From: Pleurodeles waltl
Taxonomy: Eukaryota; Chordata; Amphibia; Caudata; Salamandridae
Direction of reading: 5' to 3'
Assembly: GCF_031143425.1 (NCBI RefSeq)
Contig: NC_090439.1
Coordinates: 354,634,027-354,698,026, forward strand
Length of the DNA: 64,000 bases
Numbering within the stretch: the first letter of the stretch is position 1; each line of letters begins with the position of its first letter. Made by a program: the position numbers and the translations under genes. The notes under the pieces were generated by a model. It was not told the origin of the DNA and ran no database searches. It worked only from the letters and a program-made list of their open reading frames with translations. Shown piece by piece: positions 10,490 to 19,329 of this stretch.

Positions 10490-11585
10490 ATGTCTGCGAG
10501 GCTGCGGCGTAATTTAGGCCTCCTAAAAATGCTGATCACAGGCAGCCCCTCGAAAAGAAAGGCCATCCTTTGCGCTGCCTTGGACGATTTAGTGGCAGCC
10601 ATTTCAGAAATAGCCCTAAACACCCTAAAAGGTAATGTCCCGATATCAACGAGCCAGTTCGGCGTTCTGAAGAAAAAGCGCCACATTATTAAGAAGCTCA
10701 GCAATAACAGGGCGTAGCTCCTTTCTAAAAGAAAACTGGTCAAACAGTCTGGTGGTTTTATAAGGTCGCTGCTAGGTATAGCCATACCCCTAATCACAGG
10801 GCTACTGTCGAGGCCCTGATGGAGCATGCCAACAAAATGTACCTTGTACCCCGGCAACAGCTGGAACATCTGGGCCCTTCTACCACTGATGTCTGGGACA
10901 TAGGCAAAAACTAAACTCAGCGTCTTAACGCTGAAATCAAAGCCATTTTGAACTGAACTGATTTAAAACCACACAACAAACCAGGGTTTTACTCAGGAGC
11001 CCTTCAAAACTTTCTACAGTACTACAAGCAACTAACCTCTGAAAAAAAAAAACTTAGGGGGTTATTACAACTTTGGAGGAGGTGTTAATCTGTCCCAAAA
11101 GTGACGGTAAAGTGACGGATATACCACCAGCAGTATTACAAGTCCATTATATCCTACGGAACTCGTAATACGGCTGGTGGTATGTCCGTCACACTTGGGA
11201 CGGATTAACACCTCCTCCAAAGTTGTAATAACCCCCTTACTCTGCATACCCCAGATGCTGAACAGCAGTCAGTACCCTCTATGGCGCCTCCAGACCTAGG
11301 GCCCTCACCCTCCCCAGATGCCTTTGTCGTAGACCTTTTAAAAAATATAAGTCAGAAGTATAGAGGGGCTGTTCAAATGTTGCTCAGTAAAATGACTGCT
11401 ACTAAAGGTTTGACTTCGTGGAACGACAGGGGTGAATTCGTTTACAAGGGTCAGCCGGTTGCTGGTTCCCACATGTATGATCTGGTCAGGGGTCTCACAC
11501 ACGGTAAAACCCTATCAAAACAAGACGCTCCTAGAGGTTGGGAGCAGTTCCTAAGTGCCGCTGCGGAACTCAACATTTCCTGCAC
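10490..11585 (+). pseudogene. Adintovirus minor/core virion protein gene, interrupted by a MITE
   Basis: The first 75 codons (ATG 10490) encode a Leu/Arg/Lys-rich protein start (MSARLRRNLGLLKML) of the kind found beside the ATPase in Polinton/adintovirus elements. After a TAG at 10715 the same frame continues with a hydrophobic Gly/Ile/Leu segment (SLLGIAIPLITGLL) to a stop at about 10817. Further family-like pieces follow in shifted frames up to 11050 (for example ALQNFLQYYKQL). A 180-bp MITE then intervenes. The conserved C-terminal region resumes at about 11281-11580, with SWNDRGEFVYKGQPV and PRGWEQFL. The extreme C-terminus is missing where the next transposon begins. A role as a virion core or membrane-active protein is inferred from position and composition. 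Confidence 0.7.
11057..11236. mobile_element. 180-bp palindromic MITE inserted in the core gene
   Basis: The terminal inverted repeats GGGGGTTATTACAACTTTGG and their complement reach inward about 40 bp and continue through GGAGGTGTTAATC. TTA flanks both ends (11054-11056 and 11237-11239), so this is a 3-bp target duplication. The interior (GACGGATATACCACCAGC and its complement) makes the whole element nearly one hairpin. There is no coding content. The duplication suggests PIF/Harbinger- or TA/TTA-type transposition. Confidence 0.88.
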
Positions 11586-11591
11586 ACATAG

Positions 11592-13156
11592 GGGCATATT
11601 TATACTCTTTTTGCACCGAATTAGTGTCATTTTTCTTTACTCTAATTCGGGGCAAAACTAACTCCATATTTATACCTTGGTGCTAGACCCCTCTAGCCCC
11701 AAATTTATGGAGTTAAAGTCATTTTTTGAAAGTGGAGACCTATCTTGGCTTAATGAGATGCAAGGTAGGCGTTCCCGTGCAAAAAATGACTCTATGTCCT
11801 TAACGCCATATTTAGGGGCATATTTATACTCTGCTGCATATTTATACTCTGTTTGCACCGAATTAGCGTCATTTTTTGTACTCTAATTCAGTGGAAATCT
11901 AACTCCATATTTATACTTTGGTGCTAGACCCATCTAGCACCAAGGCCCTGATTTATACTTTTTTTGCACCGCAATTACGTCATTTTTTGACGCAAAAGTG
12001 GTGCAAACGTACAAAATATTTGCCCTTATTTATACTTTTTGCTGCAAAACTGCACTAACTCAGTTTTGCACCAAAAAGTTTAACACCGGCTTGCACCATT
12101 TCTGTGCACTAGCTGGGCACCATATTTATGGAATGGTGCAAGCCGGTGCAAAGGGTAGGCTAGAGTTTTAAAAAATGTCTTTAGTCGGGTGGGGCTGGCA
12201 GTATAGAAGAAGAGGGTTTAGCACCAAAAAATGGCTTTAGGCATGTTAGAGTTTAAAAAAATGACTCTAACCAGATTAGCGTCATTTTATGGTGCTAAAC
12301 CTACCATGCCACATGACTCCTGCCTTAGAAAAGGCAGGAGTCATGCCCACCACCCCAATGGCCAGCACAGAGGACAGGGGTCCCCTGGGTATGGCCATTG
12401 CACCCTGTGCCATGTATGGGGGCCCATTTCAGGGCCCCCTATGGCACTTTCAAAAATAAAATGCACTTACTGTACCTACCTGGGATGGGGTCCCCCATCC
12501 TCGCAGTCCCTTTAGTGTGGGTGGGGTGCCCCTGAGGCCTAGGGAGGGCACCTCTGGGCTTATTCCATGGTGTCCCACCATGGAAATAGGCCCACAGGTC
12601 CCCTAACGCCTGCCCTGACCCAGGTCTTAAAAAATGGGGCAAAGCAAGCTTTGCCCCATTTTTTGACCCCTCCTCCCTCCCTTGCACCATTTTTGCAAGG
12701 GAGTATAAATATGGCGTTAAGGCCATAGAGTCATTTCTTGCACGGGAACGCCTACCTTGCATCTCATTAAGGCAAGGTAGGTTTCCACTTCCAAAAAATG
12801 ACTTTAACTCCATAAATTTGGCGCTAGACGGGTCTAGCACCAAAGTAAAAATATGGAGTTAGTTTTGCACTGAATTAGAGTTAAAAAAAACGGACACTAA
12901 TTCAGTGCAAACAGAGTATAAATATGCCCCTTAGCGTAAAAAAAAATGTGGCTAATCTGGTCAGAATCATTTATTTTGACTCAAAACTGCCTAACATCAT
13001 TTTTTTTTTAAGCTAGCCTACCCTTTGCACCGGCTTGCACCATTCCATAAATATGGTGCCCAGCTGCTGCAAAAAAATGGTGCAAGCCGGTGCAAAACGT
13101 TTTGGTGCAAAACTGCGTTAGTGCAGTTTTGCACCAAAAAGTATAAATAAGGCCCC
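11592..13156. mobile_element. Nest of Harbinger-like foldback elements
   Basis: Several copies of the terminal motif GGGGCATATTTATACTC or its complement occur: left-type ends near 11592, 11815, 11945 and 12022, and right-type ends near 12915-12932 and 13140-13156. Subterminal hairpins (TTGCACCGAATTAG, GGTGCTAGACC, TTGCACCGGCTTGCACC) and the shared interior blocks show at least two to three elements inserted into one another. TAG stands on both outer edges (11589-11591 and 13157-13159) as a candidate target duplication. No transposase is present. Confidence 0.8.
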
Positions 13157-13159
13157 TAG

Positions 13160-13456
13160 TTTGTTATACTCAACCGTGGGTGATGCTTTTTCTACATATT
13201 TGAATATCTGCTTTGTATAAATGCTATGCTCAGGGAACTCTGCTAAACTATCAAATACTATAACCGTGTCCACATCCAGAAACAGAGCCGCCCAATGTGT
13301 ACCGTCCTTGTAATGGGGATCGGTGTTAAAGACGAAGGTGCGGGGTCTTTCTGGGCCTATCTTTTCAGGTAGTCCATCGCTAGGGAATACACCTAGAAAG
13401 TATTTCTTAGCATATTTATGTCTACTTAAGAAGTCTCGTATCTCCGCAGTATCAAT
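13160..13456 (-). pseudogene. Adenain-like virion maturation protease, N-terminal part only
   Basis: About 99 codons are readable on the minus strand from about 13456 downwards. They match the N-terminal two thirds of adenovirus-type cysteine proteases. Visible landmarks are KKYFLGVFPSDGLP, then FNTDPHYKDGTHWAALFLD with the catalytic-type His before Trp, and FDSLAEFPEH with an acidic residue. The catalytic Cys region is absent, because the frame runs into the foldback transposon at 13156. The codon where the initiator Met is expected reads ATT, so the start may also be lost. The protease would mature capsid proteins, and its neighbours to the right are capsid genes on the same strand. Confidence 0.85.
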
Positions 13457-13492
13457 TTTTTTATTTTTTTTATTTTATTATTTTACACTCTT

Positions 13493-14780
13493 TTAATGGT
13501 AGTCAAACATAAGCTGGCGTGCGTGGTTGACATGGATAACGCTGTTAAATACCAAGAACACAACCATGTTCACATTGGCAGCCAGCATCTGTGTAAAGCG
13601 TATTTCCGCTTTTTGATTTCCATTTTTGATCAGGTTGTAGTGGTCACCGTCTTCCATGTCTGGCGTCAGGTCGTACGCAAACAGCGTGTAGCCGTCCGCA
13701 TACCCCTCTCTTGAAACAACTACTCCAGAGTCTCGCAGATGTTTCCCCGTTATCGAGACCAGCCCGAGATATTCCCTGACAAAATTTGATGTTCCAAAAT
13801 TCGGCGTGAAGGGTTTTGCGGGTATCACGGCGCCCTCGTGAACCAAAGCGGCGTAGTTGATATCGTAGTGTTTGAAGTTGAAAGGGTTTGAGTTGTAGAG
13901 GCCACTAAAAGCTGTATTGTCCACAAACCCTATGATGATGAGTTTTGGTAATTGTCCCAGAAATAGATTCTGCTGCTGCGTTAATCGGGTATCGGCGGGG
14001 ATGCTGAATATCTTCAGAGCCACTCTTTCAATGGCGTACTTGGCGTTCGATAATTGTAAAGCTTCTGCATGGGCTAGTCTGATGCTCGGGGACACTTTCA
14101 CTTTCTTTACAAACAGGCTCGCGGACAATATAACCAGTTTATACTGTTCCGCATCACCGCTGATGAGGCAGAAAGCGTCCTTGTTACGATTGAGTTTGAT
14201 CTTAAGATCTATACCACTGACTAGCAGTTTGTCTTGGAAGAAAAGGTCTGAATGTACGCGCCCCAGGAGGTCAAACTGCCTATTGTCGGCGACGAAGCTA
14301 GCTCTTTTTTTAAAACCCTTGTTGCCCCCGTCCAAAGACGTGTTCTCCAAATGCACTTCGGTATCTCTGTAGAAGAGCCCCGCTGAAAGCTGTGTGTCCA
14401 GCACATCGCGACTGTAATTTAGAATACTCTCTATGTAGGCCCTGTAGGCATACATGTTATTATTCTGCGTGACAAGTCGATCGCCTAGGTTAATGTCCAC
14501 TTGATTAAACATGGTTGCGATGGGGTAGGCGTTCGTGGCCACTCTAGCATAAGCCTCGATGTTGGCACCATTCGCTTTGGTTATTTTACAGACGAGGTGC
14601 AGAAGAGTGTTCTTGAGACCCCGACACATAAAACTCTATCGGTGCAAGCGGCGTCAGAGCGGCCATAGGTGACACTTCTGTGAAAAAACAGTTTTCAATG
14701 CTGGTCTGTGTGGGTTTGAGAGAAAACAGATCTAACTCAGATTTGGCGCATTCACCCGATGCACAGTGTACGAAGGCCAT
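13493..14780 (-). pseudogene. Adintovirus hexon (double-jelly-roll major capsid protein), one frameshift
   Basis: The main frame, 14629 down to 13493, covers most of the protein, including FNQVDINLGDRLVTQ, ELA-type jelly-roll strands, NPFNFKHYDINYAAL, GYADGYTLFAYDLTPD and a C-terminal VFNSVIHV strand. These are typical of the adintovirus/Polinton hexon. The N-terminal 50 or so residues, from the ATG at 14780, lie in another frame, with KSELDLFSLKPTQTSIE as the family hallmark. The two frames swap near 14625-14640, indicating a small indel. The gene is otherwise continuous. It is the major shell protein that assembles pseudohexameric capsomers. The pVI-like gene ends 10 bases upstream. Confidence 0.92.
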
Positions 14781-14790
14781 AACCGCTGCT

Positions 14791-15258
14791 TTAAAAAATA
14801 TTTGCACTAGAACGTGTTCTCTTCTTCTTGGAAGATCTCTTCCGTCTTATGGCGCTTCTTTTGTGTGGGCCTTTTGAAGTATTCCTACGCTTCTTACAGG
14901 GCATTGGTGGCCCCTTACGCCTCGAAGCCCTTCGCTTCCTTTTAACACCAGCACGCGCATTGTACATCATCCCAGCTCCTCCTTGGGGCTGTCTGTTCAT
15001 ACGCTCGGCGGCAGCCGACGTTACACTACCCACGACGTCCTGGGCTATGTTCGTAGCAGCCGCTTTAACATGAGGTTTTGAAATTTCGAACCCTCTTCTC
15101 AAAAAGGTCATGGCTCGCCTAAACAGGCTCCGGAAGAAGCCCCCCAATCCAGCCCCGTACATAACAGGAGCCTCTTGAAAGTAGGGCGGGGGACCTCCAT
15201 AGCCAGCCTGAACTCTATAATAGTCCCTGTACATAGAGGGATCCCCGTAGGTTTTCAT
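14791..15258 (-). CDS. Small basic virion protein, adenovirus pVI/pX-like
   Basis: An intact frame of about 155 codons. The Met at 15258 (MKTYGDPSMYRDYYRVQAG) is preferred over one three codons upstream. The N-terminus is Tyr/Gly/Pro-rich. The middle has Gly-Phe-Phe and an amphipathic-looking stretch (LGGFFRSLFRRAMTFLRRGF). The C-terminus is very basic (KRKRRASRRKGPP and later KKKRTRSS). Adintoviruses carry a similar small protein between penton and hexon, likened to adenovirus membrane-lytic and core proteins. Disruption of the endosomal membrane or DNA condensation are the likely roles, inferred from composition and synteny. Confidence 0.75.
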   Translation of the reverse strand: MKTYGDPSMYRDYYRVQAGYGGPPPYFQEAPVMYGAGLGGFFRSLFRRAMTFLRRGFEISKPHVKAAATNIAQDVVGSVTSAAAERMNRQPQGGAGMMYNARAGVKRKRRASRRKGPPMPCKKRRNTSKGPHKRSAIRRKRSSKKKRTRSSANIF

Positions 15259-15276
15259 GATGACCATCGCAACAGC

Positions 15277-16032
15277 CTAATAGTCACTGTCGCGACGGGG
15301 TCTTAAATGAAGCTTAACAATAACTTTCCCGTATTTAAAGGCCACAGGCTCCGACTGATCATTGTACACCATAATGGTTATAGTGTCAAAATGTTTTTTT
15401 AGAAATTGCCACATAGTCGAGTTTGTGATGTTGCATATTAACCATTGTGTTATTTTCGCCCTGCAAAGGGACCCATCTCAACAACGGTGAATAGCTGTCC
15501 CGACCCTCTGCGGGTCTACGATGTCGATATACACGTAGAGTGTATAAAATCCACTGTTAATATCGGGGCATGTAGGGTCTGGATCCACCTGTCTTTGCAC
15601 AGGCTGCACGGTCCCTAAAATCCGCTGTAATTTACCAGTACAGGTAAACCTGGTATCAAATTCGGGGGCTTTAAGAAAGACTTTTCTTCTAACGTAATCC
15701 GACACCAGATGTATATTTGCATACTCTTCAATGGTGTTTATAGATTTGTTGATGGCATCGACCACCGACGCTACGGTTGGGTAATAGCCGTGTGGGAAAG
15801 TCTGGGGAAAGCTCAGGGCGTCCTGAGTGCGCTTTATATGAAATTTAGCCTCGGGCTTTGTAAATGTATTCCAAGTTCTAGGGTACTGTATCTCCATTAG
15901 CGCCACCTCCCAGGGTCCTTTCAAATCCACCGGCTTTGCCAGTTTCACCGTATGACTAGAAATCTGATTGTCTGGTAACATGTCCTTCGAAGCGTTGGAC
16001 GGTAGCGTGATATAAAAAGATGAGTTCTCCAT
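15277..16032 (-). pseudogene. Adintovirus penton (single-jelly-roll minor capsid protein), frameshifted near the C-terminus
   Basis: The frame from ATG 16032 encodes 184 residues. It includes SSFYITLPSNASKDMLPDN, LKGPWEVALMEIQYPRTW and YYPTVASVVDAIN, the usual opening of Polinton/adintovirus penton proteins. After IDIVDPQRVG the frame is lost (stop at 15478). The conserved C-terminal part follows in other frames: a piece with LDYVAIS, then FKYGKVIVKLHLRPR ending at a TAG around 15277. At least two indels are therefore present between about 15490 and 15380. The protein forms the pentameric vertices of the capsid. The integrase gene ends 8 bases upstream of its start. Confidence 0.88.
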
Positions 16033-16040
16033 CTCGTCAC

Positions 16041-17210
16041 TTACAGCTGGACCTCACACATGGTACAGAGAGCTGGCCAGAACCCAACTGTTAAATTTCT
16101 CGGGCCACCCCGCCATTTGACCAACGCCTGTCTCCTGGCACCGCTCCCTTTCCTTTTCAGAACCTTTTCAACCCTGTACACCCGGTTCGGATCGTAGGGA
16201 ACCTTCTGTAACTCTTTGCTGATAAAGATACCTGTGACCTTTTCACCATCGTAGTCCTTCAACTTATAAATGTACACCCCTTCTTTAACCTCTTCCTTAT
16301 CCACTATAACTATCTCATCACTAAATGTCTGTTGGTAGCCTTTGGTGAAGATGCCCTTCAACTTTGAAACCCTGACATGATGCCCTTCTTTTAAAGATGG
16401 TTTCTTGACCTTCAGCATATGACGACTACCGTACACAGTTCTCCACACCTTTAACGAATTATCCTGCGCTACCTCAGCGGGGGCCATATTGATTGTCCTG
16501 TGGTAGGTGGCGTTATAAACATCTATAAAAGACTGTAGAACATCCACGTATCTGTAGGTGTTGTTGGCGGTGAAATATCGCCACATCTTTGACTTTAAAG
16601 TTCGGTTAAAACGCTCTACAACCGCAGCCTTTACCTCTGTGTGTGTTACAAAATGTTGAACAGCGTGATCGTTTAATAATTTTTGGAAAGGTTTGTTGAA
16701 AAATTCCTTTCCGGCGTCTTTTTGTAGTTTCTGAGGCACGCGACCTCTAGCGAAGATGTCTTTAAAAGCTTCTGTGACGCTGGTACCACTTTTATCGTTT
16801 AACGACTCTGCATAGGCGTACTTGGACAAGACGTCTATGACGGTTAATATATACATGGAGCCATTGTTATGTTTTGCTAGATCTTGAAGACTGATTATGT
16901 CAGCTTGCCACTGATAATCGAGCTGTGCGCTAACAACGCTGGCCCTCCTCTTAAAGTGTCTCCTGGTCGTTTTGTGGAGCGAATAAGACTCTTCCCCAGC
17001 TAACCATGTCTTCACACCGGCACAGTTTACAGATTCATTTTCAGCTCGAGCCCTTCTAAATAGAGCTTTGGAGCCTCCGAAGCTTTCAACCCCCTGTGTA
17101 TCGTAATAAAGCTTCCTTAAAGCTGCACCCGTCATGCTGTCACCCACCATCACCATGAAATGAAAGACGCATGTTTTGTGTAAGGTCATTTTATTAAACA
17201 TGAAAAACAT
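16041..17210 (-). CDS. Adintovirus retroviral-type integrase with chromodomain-like tail
   Basis: An intact frame of 389 codons from the Met at 17210. An internal Met at 17156 is a plausible alternative start, just before the conserved KLYYDTQGVESFGG. The rve catalytic core has its first Asp in QWQADIISL (about residue 103), its second Asp in KDAGKEF (about 166) and the Glu in VVERFNRTLKSK (about 200). By my count 33 residues lie between the second Asp and the Glu. The C-terminus has an SH3-like region and then YRVEKVLKRKGSGARRQALVKWRG, which fits a chromodomain-like fold. Such enzymes insert the linear viral DNA into host chromosomes. No stop or frameshift is present. I do not see an intact partner polymerase. 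Confidence 0.93.
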   Translation of the reverse strand: MFFMFNKMTLHKTCVFHFMVMVGDSMTGAALRKLYYDTQGVESFGGSKALFRRARAENESVNCAGVKTWLAGEESYSLHKTTRRHFKRRASVVSAQLDYQWQADIISLQDLAKHNNGSMYILTVIDVLSKYAYAESLNDKSGTSVTEAFKDIFARGRVPQKLQKDAGKEFFNKPFQKLLNDHAVQHFVTHTEVKAAVVERFNRTLKSKMWRYFTANNTYRYVDVLQSFIDVYNATYHRTINMAPAEVAQDNSLKVWRTVYGSRHMLKVKKPSLKEGHHVRVSKLKGIFTKGYQQTFSDEIVIVDKEEVKEGVYIYKLKDYDGEKVTGIFISKELQKVPYDPNRVYRVEKVLKRKGSGARRQALVKWRGGPRNLTVGFWPALCTMCEVQL

Positions 17211-17340
17211 AAAAGTGTGGCGGGACTACATAGCCAGCGTGTATTTGACATTTTGTGGTACATAGCTTATAACTGTCAAAGCTGTGGACCATTGGGGCCT
17301 TTTTACCGGCGTATACCTAGTACAACACCCGTTACACATG

Positions 17341-17844
17341 TTACTCAGAGCAGGTCCTTTTACTCGCCCTAAGCGTTACGAACTTTGATATTTTTATAGC
17401 TATACTCTCAACAGCTCTAGACATGACTTCCCGCTCCCCACGCCTATAACTCTGAACGCTCAGGATACTGACAGAATTCAACAGTTCATACAGTCCTAGG
17501 TAGGACAATACAGAACCTTTATTTGTGAGATAATCTTCAGTCATGTGTCCCAAAGCCCCGTGTATCCCAGTCAATGGTGAAAGTCTTAATTCGCAAGCGT
17601 CATCTTTGTCCGAGTTCCGGCATTTAACAGATGCGGGTAGCCGGGTATTGATACACCATTTGGCGATACACACATGACTGTTGCACTGCAACGAGGCCGA
17701 AGGTTCCAAAATGTTCAGATACCGCAGAGTCAAAGGGTGTATTTCAGCTATTCTTTCTTTAACCAGCACAAATATCAATCTCCTGATACAGATGTAGCCC
17801 GGGTGTAACTCATAGACATCTTGCACCACGATACTCGGATTCAC
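17341..17844 (-). CDS. Unknown viral-arm protein, 167 residues
   Basis: An uninterrupted frame from ATG 17844, on the same strand as the integrase and capsid genes. I do not recognise the family. The middle is Cys-containing (QCNSHVCIAKWC, then CRNSDKDDACEL), which could bind metal. The C-terminal half looks helical (GSVLSYLGLYELLNSVSI). No signal peptide or obvious membrane segment is present. It lies between the integrase and the acidic/Cys-rich spliced gene, where adintoviruses keep accessory genes. It is probably a real viral ORF, given its length in an otherwise degraded element. Confidence 0.5.
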   Translation of the reverse strand: MNPSIVVQDVYELHPGYICIRRLIFVLVKERIAEIHPLTLRYLNILEPSASLQCNSHVCIAKWCINTRLPASVKCRNSDKDDACELRLSPLTGIHGALGHMTEDYLTNKGSVLSYLGLYELLNSVSILSVQSYRRGEREVMSRAVESIAIKISKFVTLRASKRTCSE

Positions 17845-17958
17845 CGCCTAAAAGTGAGTAAGTATGGAGCGTTAAGTAACACAGTTATGATCTGCTTTTT
17901 AAAACAACTTTCGTGGGGCTAAAGACTTAATTCTTCTGTTTTTATAATAAATGTCACA

Positions 17959-19112
17959 CATTCATCTTTCTTTAACCCTTTCTATCATACTTTTGTCAAA
18001 ATGGGGACACAGCCCCTGCATACGTTTGAGTTTTGAGCAGGGCTCAGCAGCGTATCGGATCTCATTGACAGCCGCTGCCAAGACCTTAATCATATCAGCG
18101 TGGACACCTTTCTTCACAGCTGACAACCAGTACACCACCCTTAACAAATTATATACCCGGTGAGGGTCTAGCCGTCAACAAATGTGGCAAATTGTTCTTG
18201 CAGTGTACGACTCGTATAGACATTCGTGAGCCGCCTGCTGAGGTTCGTTAATTTTATGCCCGTAACACAGGTCATAATAGTCCCGTTTAACACACGTGTT
18301 CACAACGGTCGCTGCAAAACCTTTAACTGGCCATATGGCATCATAGGGCACGCCCGGAGTTTCCTTTTCAAATTCACGGCTAGTGTAGGTGCAAACACAT
18401 TTCTTACGAGGCTCTTTGTTCTGGCTTGTAATACTTTCAGACTGTCTGGAACAGCATAAGCAGTAAAAATTTACGTTGTTAACCTTTGGCGCGGACCCCT
18501 CTAGAGGCTCTCTTTCTTCAGTTGTTTTCTATGGTTCAAACAGAAAGCACAAGACAAATTATTAGATAAAAGTATGATACCAGAGTATACATGAAACAAA
18601 TGTCTATAGAGTTTTACTAACCTCAACAGTCTCGCTACACTCAGAGGCTCCTCTGAAATCTTGCGAGTCGCAGAGGTCCATTGCGGTAGAAGCATCCTTG
18701 GAGTTTACAACGGACGGCTGTACAACAATGGCCTCTGGATCGGGGTCCTCCTGGAATCCCATGTCTTCATAGACGGGCGAATTTGGCAGTGCTACACACT
18801 CTTCAACATCTTCAATGTCGATGAAGTTAACTGCAACACTTAATTCATCTTTCGAGGCCTCGCTGTCGCTGCTGGCCCCCTTAATAGGGGATATCAGGTT
18901 CGGCAAATCCTTGAGATTGAGCTTTTCAAGCTGAAGGCAAAGTTCCTCTTGAAAACCGGTAACATCGGTATCCCTGTCGTCAGGGACAGCCTGTTGTGCA
19001 TTCTCATCGTAATTTGCATTGTAAGAGGTGTTAGGGTCAGGTAATATCTATCAATAGTGTTCAGGGCCCCTGAGGAGGCGGCTTTTCTGGCGAGCGGATT
19101 GTATCTCTTCAT
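17959..19112 (-). pseudogene. Two-exon acidic/Cys-rich early-type gene of the adintovirus
   Basis: Exon 1 runs from ATG 19112 to 18622 and exon 2 from 18528 downwards. The 93-bp intron (18529-18621) begins GTTAGT and ends ACCATAG. The junction is phase 0 and keeps the frame. Exon 1 starts basic (MKRYNPLARKAASSG), shows an apparent one-base shift near 19050-19065, then is strongly acidic (FIDIEDVEEC, QEDPDPEAIVV). Exon 2 is Cys-rich (NFYCLCCSRQSES, KKCVCTY, DLCYGHK, RTICHIC), suggesting zinc binding. A TGA at 18175-18177 is followed in the same frame by about 70 more codons to 17959, so it may be a nonsense mutation. The layout of an acidic part plus a Cys cluster at a viral early promoter recalls transactivators. 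This is analogy only, and I saw no LxCxE motif. Family unknown. Confidence 0.6.
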
Positions 19113-19172
19113 GGCTCCTTGACAAGCTGTTTCAGCAATGGTTCACAATTTGGCAGACGGCTCTAACCAGCT

Positions 19173-19315
19173 CCTTATATGCCACAGTTCAAAAAGGGCA
19201 GGCGCTACTCTACAACACCATGAGGGCACAGACCACGTGACACACCCTACACACATGCCACTTCCGGGGAGGGCTCTCAGGGACACCGGAAGTCCCAGTC
19301 ACGGAAGTGACGTCA
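19173..19315 (-). promoter_or_regulatory. Candidate viral early promoter: TATA, E-box, three ETS-type sites and CRE
   Basis: Read on the minus strand towards the ATG at 19112, the order is TGACGTCA (CRE/ATF palindrome, 19308-19315) touching a GGAAGT (19303-19308). Then come a CCGGAAGT (19286-19293), a third one in the other orientation (CACTTCCGG, 19259-19267), a CACGTG E-box (19234-19239) and TATATAAGG (19173-19180), about 60 bases before the start codon. This spacing is that of a compact RNA polymerase II promoter, similar in type to adenovirus early promoters. Confidence 0.65.
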
Positions 19316-19329
19316 CTTTTAATATGGTG

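Noticed and set aside
13917..14372. 151-codon plus-strand frame
   Set aside because: Antisense of the hexon gene.
17341..17844. Phospholipase A2 or Bcl-2-like assignment for the unknown ORF
   Set aside because: The catalytic CxxHD motif and BH motifs are not present.
17959..19112. Retinoblastoma-binding LxCxE motif in the acidic exon
   Set aside because: The nearest strings have Leu and Cys in the wrong spacing; no true match.
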